Origin: Gemmatimonadota bacterium | GTDB taxonomy: Bacteria; Gemmatimonadota; Gemmatimonadetes; Longimicrobiales; Gaopeijiaceae | Assembly: GCA_024638395.1 (NCBI GenBank) | Contig: JAHEKK010000257.1 | Span: forward strand, 1-5,533 | Length of the DNA: 5,533 nt | Direction of reading: 5' to 3' | Shown here: positions 1-5,002 of the stretch, one piece after another | Layout of the letters: each line of letters starts with the position of its first letter | Numbering within the stretch: the stretch's first letter is position 1 | Notes under the pieces: generated by a model | The model's input: only the letters and a program-made list of their open reading frames with translations | Database searches by the model: none | Told to the model about the DNA's origin: nothing | Position numbers and translations under genes: made by a program

Positions 1-734
1 AAGAAGCCCCAGACCAGAAAGGACGAGACGACCCAGAGTGCGGGCATCTCACCCACGAACGAGATCGCACCGGGCCTGATCTCTCCGTACCGGCCGTGCA
101 TCTCTGCGAACCCGCCGGCAGCGGACACCGCGACGGGCGTCAGGACCAGGAAGCCGACGATCATGATCGTCCCCTGGATGAGGTCCGTCCACGCTACGGC
201 GTGCATGCCCCCGACCACGGTGTAGACGATCACGATCCCGCCGAAAACGAAGAGGCCCAGGAGATAGGGCACGCCCAGGAGCACCTCGAACACGTTCCCG
301 GCAGCCTTCAACTGTGCCGCGATGAGAGGGATGAAGGCCACCAGCATGATGGCCGTCGCCACGATTCCGACGGCCTTCGAGTAGTAGCGGGCCTGGAAGA
401 TGTCGACGAGGGTCGTGCACTTGATCCGGTTCGACAGGCGCTGGAGCCGATCGCCGATCAGGATATAGGTGAACCAGGGAGCCGCAGCCGAGGAGAGGCC
501 TCCCGGGGAGAAGTTGTATCCCAGGACGCGCTCGGCGCCCACGGCTCCCATGTAGGAGCTTCCGCTCATCTGGGTGGCGGAGTAGGAGAAGCCCACAGTG
601 GCCGGTCCCAGCTTGCCGCGAGCCAGGAAGTAGTCTTCCTTCGTGCCCTGTCGCCGGCTCACCCAGAGACCCAGGGTCAACATCCCGCCGAAGTAGACGA
701 CCAGAATGACCGTGTAGAGTGCGGTGGCGCCCAC
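1..734 (-). CDS. Sodium:solute symporter family (SSS) transporter, 3'-truncated by window edge
   Basis: Inner-membrane Na+-coupled solute transporter of the SSS family; only the first 244 codons are in the window. The visible protein opens with a hydrophobic helix (residues 5-25), then the family-typical stretch around residues 33-40 (EDYFLARG). Next comes a TM2-like segment rich in small residues and Ser/Thr (QMSGSSYMGAVGAE, about 55-68), then further strongly hydrophobic segments including AIMLVAFIPLIAAQLK and GIVIVYTVVGGMHAVAWTD. The overall pattern resembles PanF-like symporters, but the substrate cannot be read from sequence. The GTG start at 734-732 follows the stop of the small membrane protein by 4 nt, with only a weak AGG/GGCGA ribosome site, so translation is probably coupled. 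Lying third in an operon with an M19 dipeptidase suggests uptake of a peptide, amino acid or related amide (inference). The family call is solid; the exact start is less sure. Confidence 0.9.
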   Translation of the reverse strand, partial: MGATALYTVILVVYFGGMLTLGLWVSRRQGTKEDYFLARGKLGPATVGFSYSATQMSGSSYMGAVGAERVLGYNFSPGGLSSAAAPWFTYILIGDRLQRLSNRIKCTTLVDIFQARYYSKAVGIVATAIMLVAFIPLIAAQLKAAGNVFEVLLGVPYLLGLFVFGGIVIVYTVVGGMHAVAWTDLIQGTIMIVGFLVLTPVAVSAAGGFAEMHGRYGEIRPGAISFVGEMPALWVVSSFLVWGF

Positions 735-738
735 TCGC

Positions 739-945
739 CTAGTTGCCGGTGCGTATGTGGTAGGCCGCCGCCGCGATGATGTAGACGTAGCCGCCGTACA
801 AGACGATCCACACGCCCCAGTCCAGATTGGCGGGTCCCGGGGGCCAATCGACCACCAGCCCGACGCTCCCGGCCACCATGAACACGGCCATGAGGGCGGC
901 TGAGATCCACGGGAACCCGCGGCCCGGATCACCGCTCACTGCCAT
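739..945 (-). CDS. Small two-helix membrane protein, probable symporter accessory subunit
   Basis: A 68-residue protein with a short polar N-terminus and two hydrophobic segments (about residues 13-33 and 44-62), separated by a Pro/Gly-rich loop (DWPPGPANLDWG). It ends in a short charged tail (HIRTGN). Its ATG lies inside the end of the dipeptidase gene (10-nt overlap), with GAGG directly upstream, and its stop is 4 nt before the symporter GTG. Small two-TM proteins encoded just before SSS symporters are a recurrent arrangement (YhdT with PanF, YjcH with ActP, DUF4212 proteins), so a role in assembling or stabilising the symporter is the best guess. I could not assign it to one of those families by sequence, and it has no catalytic-looking residues. 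The tight packing on both sides is the main evidence that it is a real gene. Confidence 0.8.
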   Translation of the reverse strand: MAVSGDPGRGFPWISAALMAVFMVAGSVGLVVDWPPGPANLDWGVWIVLYGGYVYIIAAAAYHIRTGN

Positions 946-2156
946 ACCTCGTCCAGCACGCGGAGGATGTTCCCTCCCAATACCTTCGCGATGTGGTCGT
1001 CCGAGTAGTCGTTGGCTACCAACCACCTGAGGATGTTCTTCGAACCCTCGGTGGGATTCTCGATCCCCTTCACGTAGTCCACCCGTTCGTATTCCGGTGC
1101 CTCGGACCCGTCTCGCGGCTTGTGGGAATCACCGATGGAAAGGGTCTCAGCCGAGACCTGGTGGAGCCCCACGTGATCGCCGTAGAGCGTGTCCGGCCCG
1201 AAGGCGACGTGATCGATGCCCACGAGGTCTTTCACGTATTCGAAGTGCTCCATGAACCCTTCGATGTCGTGGCGCGGGTGGTTCGCGGTGACCGTGGTAT
1301 GGGGCGCGGCCTCGATCCCGATGACACCCCCCTTTCCGGCCACGGCCCGGATGCAGTCGTCGGAGGCCAGGCGACGGATGTTCCAGAGCCCCCGCGCACC
1401 CGTGTGGGTGAGGAAGATCGGATGCTTACTACACTCGACCGTGTCGAGGGTGGTTTGATCGCTGGAGTGGGCGCAGTCGATGGCTATGCCGACTTCGTTC
1501 ATGCGTGCGACGGCGCGTCGACCGAAGGACGTGAGCCCGCCGTCCCCCGTTTCCTTGAGACCCGTGCCCAGAGCGTTGGACTCGCTGTATGTGATGCCCA
1601 GCACCCTAAGCCCGATGCCGTACAGGATCTCGATCCTGTCCAGCTCGTTTTCGATCATGGCGGCCCCCTCCTGGGCGCAGACAAGGGCCAGGCGTCCATC
1701 CCGGTGAGCGCGGTGGATGTCCTCTACCTTCTCCGCTTTGATGATGAAGTCCTGGTGGGCCAGGTCGCAGAGGCGCATCCCCATGTCGTAGATCACGTCC
1801 TCCCACTTCCATCCGCTTTTCGAGGTGATGAAGCAGGCGCCGTCCTGAAAATTGTCGAACACGCAATCCCACCATGAGTCGGCCAGGGCCTCATAAGCCG
1901 TGGACACCCTGGCCTCGGAGTCGTAGTCCGGGATCTCCGACGCTCGCTTGGGAAACAGGTGGGGGTGTTCGTGGAGAGAGATCATCACGAGCCGCTGGGC
2001 CAGCTCGTGAACCCGCTTCTCCCCCCGGGAGTCGAGGGGAACCAGGTAGGGCTCGAAGAGGCTCTCCCCGTCCAGGAGGTCGAATTCCCGGAAATCCCGC
2101 GTTGCCTTCAGATAGTCGAAGGATCGGTACCCGTCGTAACGCTTGTCCGTGCCCAA
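936..2156 (-). CDS. Membrane dipeptidase family (peptidase M19) metallohydrolase
   Basis: A 406-residue zinc-dependent hydrolase of the renal dipeptidase family, which cleaves dipeptides or related amides at a binuclear metal site. Visible family features are the bridging-glutamate segment AQEGAA (E163), the LGITYSESNALGTG and DGGLTSFGR blocks (187-213), the ligand histidine H230 in IDCAHSSDQT, H251 in FLTHTGARGL with R255, the catalytic-type Asp D322 in FGPDTLYGD, and the family C-terminus YVKGIENPTEG...LGGNILRVL. The N-terminal ligand motif is unusual: HEH (62-64) stands where the family normally has HxD. No signal peptide is seen, so a cytoplasmic location is likely. The TTG start is chosen because AGGAGG lies 6 nt upstream (2168-2163). 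The frame stays open much further upstream, but that stretch is antisense to the cupredoxin gene and has no dipeptidase homology. First gene of an operon with a small membrane protein and an SSS symporter. Confidence 0.92.
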   Translation of the reverse strand: MGTDKRYDGYRSFDYLKATRDFREFDLLDGESLFEPYLVPLDSRGEKRVHELAQRLVMISLHEHPHLFPKRASEIPDYDSEARVSTAYEALADSWWDCVFDNFQDGACFITSKSGWKWEDVIYDMGMRLCDLAHQDFIIKAEKVEDIHRAHRDGRLALVCAQEGAAMIENELDRIEILYGIGLRVLGITYSESNALGTGLKETGDGGLTSFGRRAVARMNEVGIAIDCAHSSDQTTLDTVECSKHPIFLTHTGARGLWNIRRLASDDCIRAVAGKGGVIGIEAAPHTTVTANHPRHDIEGFMEHFEYVKDLVGIDHVAFGPDTLYGDHVGLHQVSAETLSIGDSHKPRDGSEAPEYERVDYVKGIENPTEGSKNILRWLVANDYSDDHIAKVLGGNILRVLDEVWQ

Positions 2157-2162
2157 ATGGAC

Positions 2163-2168
2163 CCTCCT
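2163..2168 (-). promoter_or_regulatory. Shine-Dalgarno site fixing the TTG start of the dipeptidase
   Basis: Minus-strand AGGAGG ends 6 nt before the TTG at 2156-2154. No ATG or GTG in that frame lies close to a comparable site, so this decides the start of the M19 gene. Confidence 0.75.
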
Positions 2169-2193
2169 GGATGGTCGCCGGCGGTGGGGCCGC

Positions 2194-2222
2194 AATAGAT
2201 GCGGCGTCCTCTTCGGAGACAA
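2194..2222 (-). promoter_or_regulatory. Candidate sigma-70-like promoter for the dipeptidase-symporter operon
   Basis: On the minus strand, TTGTCT (2222-2217) and TCTATT (2199-2194) are separated by exactly 17 nt. Each matches four of six consensus positions. Predicted transcription start is near 2187, giving a leader of about 30 nt with the Shine-Dalgarno site correctly placed. It was found by eye in GC-rich DNA, and the host's promoter consensus is unknown. Confidence 0.35.
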
Positions 2223-2235
2223 GTTGGACGCCTGG

Positions 2236-2264
2236 TTCACCTCTGGAATCGGCGGCACTACATT
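2236..2264 (+). promoter_or_regulatory. Candidate sigma-70-like promoter for the cupredoxin lipoprotein gene
   Basis: TTCACC (2236-2241) and TACATT (2259-2264) are 17 nt apart, each with four of six consensus matches. Transcription would begin near 2271, leaving a leader of roughly 105 nt that carries the hairpin at 2291-2334. Visual match only; it lies just beside the divergent candidate promoter. Confidence 0.3.
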
Positions 2265-2290
2265 TGCGTTCGGACCTCCGTGAGAGGCCC

Positions 2291-2345
2291 CAGCGGTCGG
2301 ACCACGCGCGGGCGCGCGGCCCCGTCCACCGCTGCAACGTTTTTT
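2291..2345 (+). promoter_or_regulatory. Leader hairpin followed by T6 tract upstream of the cupredoxin gene
   Basis: Arms 2291-2302 (CAGCGGT, one bulged C, GGAC) and 2324-2334 (GTCCACCGCTG) pair over 11 positions. Inside sits a smaller hairpin, CGCGC (2305-2309) with GCGCG (2314-2318) around a 4-nt loop. Five bases after the outer stem comes TTTTTT (2340-2345). This resembles an intrinsic terminator or attenuator in the 5' leader, although the 5-nt gap between stem and T tract is longer than usual. The same repeat could instead be an operator-like site. The start codon follows 31 nt after the T tract. Confidence 0.4.
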
Positions 2346-2375
2346 GTCCCCAGCCCGGGGACGGAGTCTACCCAC

Positions 2376-3236
2376 ATGCGCAAAAGGATGGGGGCCCTCG
2401 GGCCCTCCACACTGGCCGCCTGGTTCCTGGTGGCCGCCTGTGCGTCGGAGGAAGCGCCGACGCCCGGAACGAGCACAGAGGCCTCGGTCCGCGAGATCGT
2501 GATCGAGACTTCCGATTTCGCCTTCGCAGGGCCCCAAGAGATGGTGGCGGGCCCGGTGCGGATCCGTATGGTCAACAAAGGCCAGGAGCTGCACCACGTC
2601 ACCCTGGTCCGCATTCCCGCAACGGGGTCCCTGGACCATCTGGCGACCGAGACGTCGGATGTCGGTCTGATGGACGCCCGGTATGAAGCCTTTGGGGGCC
2701 CCAACGCCGTCGGCCCGGGCGGAGAGAGTGTCGTCGAGGTGCACCTGGAGCCCGGCTCCTACGGGTTGATCTGTCTGATTCCCTCTCCCGACATGGTGCC
2801 CCACTTCAAGAAGGGCATGGTGGCGGCATTCACGGTCGTCGACGGCGAGGAAGCGACCACCGCCGCTGCGGTCCCGGCGGACGCGGATCTCACGTTGAGC
2901 CTTGCCGAGTACGGCTTCGCATGGGAGTCGCCCCCCACGGCCGGCCGCCACCGTATCAAGGTGGAGAACCGGGGCATGGAGGCTCACGAGGTGTTCATTG
3001 CCCGCCTCGCGCCGGGCAAGACGGCCCACGACCTTCTGACCTGGATCGAAGCCCCGGAGGGCCCACCACCGGGTGAGGCGCTGGGAGGCGTGGGCTTCAT
3101 GAAGACTGGCCTCTCCAACATCATGGAGGTCGAGCTAACGCCGGGTCGATACGCCCTCTATTGCTTTGTCCCTACGGTAGATGGGGTGCCCCACTTCGTG
3201 CATGGCATGATTCAGGAGTTCGACGTCGCGGGCTAG
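2376..3236 (+). CDS. Lipoprotein with two tandem cupredoxin-like (type 1 copper) domains
   Basis: A 286-residue exported protein. The N-terminus is basic (MRKR) with a hydrophobic stretch ending in lipobox VAAC (C22), so it is probably lipidated and membrane-anchored, followed by a Ser/Thr/Pro/Glu linker. Domain 1 (about 38-155) and domain 2 (about 170-285) are diverged copies. Both have an N-[KR]-G-x-E-x-H segment (H73, H204) and end in C-x9-H-x4-M (C133/H143/M148 and C263/H273/M278) within a shared pattern C-x2-P-x4-VPHF-x2-GM. These are the ligands expected for type 1 copper, so electron transfer or copper binding in the periplasm is likely; the partner is unknown. No multicopper-oxidase His clusters are seen. 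The ATG is preferred because GGAG (2363-2366) lies 9 nt upstream; the frame is open further upstream without an export signal. Monocistronic, divergent from the dipeptidase operon and convergent with the DUF4105 operon. Confidence 0.88.
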   Translation: MRKRMGALGPSTLAAWFLVAACASEEAPTPGTSTEASVREIVIETSDFAFAGPQEMVAGPVRIRMVNKGQELHHVTLVRIPATGSLDHLATETSDVGLMDARYEAFGGPNAVGPGGESVVEVHLEPGSYGLICLIPSPDMVPHFKKGMVAAFTVVDGEEATTAAAVPADADLTLSLAEYGFAWESPPTAGRHRIKVENRGMEAHEVFIARLAPGKTAHDLLTWIEAPEGPPPGEALGGVGFMKTGLSNIMEVELTPGRYALYCFVPTVDGVPHFVHGMIQEFDVAG

Positions 3237-3251
3237 GCCGGGGCGGCTCAG

Positions 3252-3287
3252 CCGGGGCCGGGACTTCAAGGAAATACCCGGCCCCGG
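3252..3287. terminator. Candidate bidirectional terminator: 11-bp perfect inverted repeat
   Basis: CCGGGGCCGGG (3252-3262) and CCCGGCCCCGG (3277-3287) are perfect inverse complements around a 14-nt, less GC-rich loop. It lies between the convergent cupredoxin and DUF4105 genes, 15 nt after the cupredoxin stop. The minus-gene stop (3268-3266) falls within the loop. There is no T tract on either side, so termination would rest on a very stable stem alone, or the repeat may protect 3' ends. Confidence 0.5.
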
Positions 3288-4138
3288 ATCCCGGCGGAGA
3301 AGTCCTCCCGGTCGGCGAAGCGGCGCGCGGCGTCGTTGATCCGGAAACGCTCCCGGATTGCCTCGTAGGGAAGGTCGGTGTCGACCAGCCCCAGGTCGTA
3401 GGCCAGGCGGTCCGAGTATCCCGGGAACAGGATTCTCGGGCTCCAGGGAATCCGCCCCGGAACGAGCTCGTTCACGTGACCCACGATGTTCGTCGTGCAG
3501 GTGTTCGTGATCGTGTTGTAGAACTGGGGGTGGTCTCGGAGCGCGTTGGCCATCTCGAGCATGGAAACGAAGAGGGCACGTACGCGGTCCGGGGGCGCCG
3601 CCACGGGGTAGAGATACACGTCGTCTTGCCGGTGATTCGCCCGGAGGCCGATGGCGTCACGCTCGTCGGCCACGACGTACATGATCTCGTACCGTTTCAG
3701 CAGTCCGCCAAGAGGTGAGAATGACTCGCCCACTTCCTTACGGACCTCGACCGAGATCGAGATGAAATCAGAGTCGGCCGTTCTCGATTCGCCGGAGGGA
3801 AGGGTGCCCGCGATCGGCGATCCGCCGAATTCGAAGCTCAGGAAGGTGTGGGCCGCCCCGCCGAAGTCGGAAAACGGCTCGACCACGAACCAGGCTCGAG
3901 TGAGGCGCCCGAGGTCGTAGGTCCGGTCGTCATAGCGAGGTTGGTAGTCCTCCGGCGAGTCGTAGCGGGTATTCCGGACATCGCGAATCCGGACCGTGTC
4001 CCCCAGGAACTCGGCCTCGGGGAGGACGGCCTGGTTGGGGATCCACGGGCGGTCATTGGACGGCCGGGGCAGGGACCATGCGGCGCCGAGGGCCAACATC
4101 GCCACGACCGTCCCGACCGTCCACCTTCTCTTCGCCAT
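3266..4138 (-). CDS. DUF4105-family exported protein (Lnb N-terminal periplasmic-like domain)
   Basis: A 290-residue protein. The basic start MAKRRW and hydrophobic segment at 7-23 form a signal peptide or N-terminal anchor, so the rest should be periplasmic. The DUF4105 domain spans about 75-255. Landmarks are AHTFLSFEF (H97), DFISISVEVRKE (124-135), ESFSPLGGLLKRYEIMYVVADERD (138-161), DDVYLYPV (172-179) and FYNTITNTCTTNIVGH (206-221), followed by PGYSDRLAYDLGLVD. C214 in NTCTTN and H97 are the obvious candidates for a Cys-His catalytic pair. To my knowledge this domain is the periplasmic half of Lnb, a Bacteroides lipoprotein N-acyltransferase; the present protein lacks the multi-helix membrane half, so its activity is unproven. 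The ATG at 4138 is preferred (GAAGGA 4 nt upstream) over an in-frame TTG at 4171 with no ribosome site. Last gene of the right-hand operon, 42 nt after the barrel gene. Confidence 0.88.
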   Translation of the reverse strand: MAKRRWTVGTVVAMLALGAAWSLPRPSNDRPWIPNQAVLPEAEFLGDTVRIRDVRNTRYDSPEDYQPRYDDRTYDLGRLTRAWFVVEPFSDFGGAAHTFLSFEFGGSPIAGTLPSGESRTADSDFISISVEVRKEVGESFSPLGGLLKRYEIMYVVADERDAIGLRANHRQDDVYLYPVAAPPDRVRALFVSMLEMANALRDHPQFYNTITNTCTTNIVGHVNELVPGRIPWSPRILFPGYSDRLAYDLGLVDTDLPYEAIRERFRINDAARRFADREDFSAGIRGRVFP

Positions 4139-4143
4139 GCCGT

Positions 4144-4190
4144 CCTTCGGCCTGTCCTGTGGTTGGTCCAATGAAAGCGGCTACCGAAGG
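4144..4190 (-). promoter_or_regulatory. Inverted repeat that could mask the DUF4105 ribosome site
   Basis: In the minus-strand transcript, CCTTCGG (4190-4184), which covers the last two codons of the barrel gene, is complementary to CCGAAGG (4150-4144), which contains most of the Shine-Dalgarno sequence of the DUF4105 gene. The arms are 33 nt apart. A ribosome terminating at the barrel gene's TAG would cover the upstream arm, which would suit translational coupling. A 7-bp repeat at this spacing could also be chance. Confidence 0.3.
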
Positions 4191-5002
4191 GTAGGATCGG
4201 GATAGGGGGGCACGTGGACGAGTCGGCTGAAGCCGAACGTCCGGGATATGCCCAGAACGAGTCCGCCGTTGGCCCTTCCGTCCATCCACTCGTCGATACG
4301 GACGGTGGCGCCAAGGTCGAGAACCGACTGTTTCGAGATCTGGAGCCGGATCCCTGCGTCGGCCCACCACCGGGTGGGACCGCCCCTGTCGGGGATCTCG
4401 GCGTAGAGGTCTCCGACCAGGGCCCTGCCGGAGAGGCCAAGAGCCCTGTCGACTCCCAGACCGGCCTCCCAGTGGTGCCCTCCGTCCGGGTCCCGGGCCC
4501 AGGCCCTCGCCGCATTGGCGTGGAGGCGGGTGGCCCCCAGGGTTCGGGTTGCGAGCACGCGCAGGCGGCCGCCTGCGTTCACCCGTGCCAGGTCGCCGGC
4601 GCCCGGAAGCGAGAGGTCGCCCCGAAGCGCCAGAGCGGGGGCTCGGCGCCCCTCCTGGTTGAGGTTGTAGAACAGATGGAGGTTGACGGTCTCCAACCCC
4701 GTCGCCGTCTCTCCGGACTGACGGGCCCACGCCCCATGACCTTCGACGCCTGCTTGCAGCCCGCGGCCGATCCCTACCTTCGCTTCGAAAACGGCTTCGG
4801 CCTCCAACGCCTCGTTCTCCTGTGCGAAGGCTCCGGAACCCAACTGCCATTCCCACTCCAGGAACTTGAGGGCGTAGGCATCTTCCACCCGGGTGGGCCG
4901 CCCCTCGTCGAGGTGGCGGTAGTCTCCCTGAGCCACCGCGGTGGCGGGGAGGGCCGATGCGAAGGCTACCGCGACGCCTATGACTGCCGATCGGGCCCTC
5001 AC
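4181..5002 (-). CDS. Exported outer-membrane beta-barrel-like protein
   Basis: A 273-residue protein with a clear Sec signal peptide: MRAR, a hydrophobic core, and a probable signal peptidase I site after AVA (A24), before QGDYRHL. The mature part has many short stretches alternating polar and hydrophobic residues with Gly and aromatics at turns, such as FLEWEWQLGSGAF, LQAGVEGHGAWARQ, VNLHLFYNLNQ, GGRLRVLATRTLGATRL and GGLVLGISRTFGF. This is typical of small outer-membrane barrels such as the transporter-annotated group around the MetA-pathway-of-phenol-degradation family. That family link is an impression; no substrate can be inferred. The last strand-like segment is followed by a 14-residue tail instead of ending in an aromatic. 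The GTG start overlaps the preceding stop as GTGA and has AGGAGG 6 nt upstream, so it is translationally coupled to the His/Met-rich protein gene. A longer arginine/glycine-rich frame over the same DNA is a shadow. Confidence 0.75.
   Translation of the reverse strand: MRARSAVIGVAVAFASALPATAVAQGDYRHLDEGRPTRVEDAYALKFLEWEWQLGSGAFAQENEALEAEAVFEAKVGIGRGLQAGVEGHGAWARQSGETATGLETVNLHLFYNLNQEGRRAPALALRGDLSLPGAGDLARVNAGGRLRVLATRTLGATRLHANAARAWARDPDGGHHWEAGLGVDRALGLSGRALVGDLYAEIPDRGGPTRWWADAGIRLQISKQSVLDLGATVRIDEWMDGRANGGLVLGISRTFGFSRLVHVPPYPDPTLR

Noticed and set aside
96..779. 227-residue plus-strand open frame opposite the symporter
   Set aside because: The translation is rich in His, Asp and Arg with no hydrophobic segments, typical of the complement of a membrane-protein gene.
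993..1877. 294-residue plus-strand open frame opposite the dipeptidase
   Set aside because: It is a shadow of the M19 gene in GC-rich DNA; its translation shows no family features, while the opposite strand has clear ones.
2157..3029. N-terminal extension of the dipeptidase frame, open to 3029 (697 residues in all)
   Set aside because: The extension is antisense to the cupredoxin gene and low-complexity. A strong Shine-Dalgarno and TTG start at 2156 explain the gene.
3161..3718. 185-residue plus-strand open frame at the cupredoxin end
   Set aside because: It starts inside the cupredoxin gene in another frame and runs antisense to DUF4105, crossing the probable terminator.
4139..4171. Longer DUF4105 start at TTG 4171
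   Set aside because: No ribosome site precedes it, and it would put eleven mostly polar residues before the signal segment; the ATG at 4138 has GAAGGA upstream.
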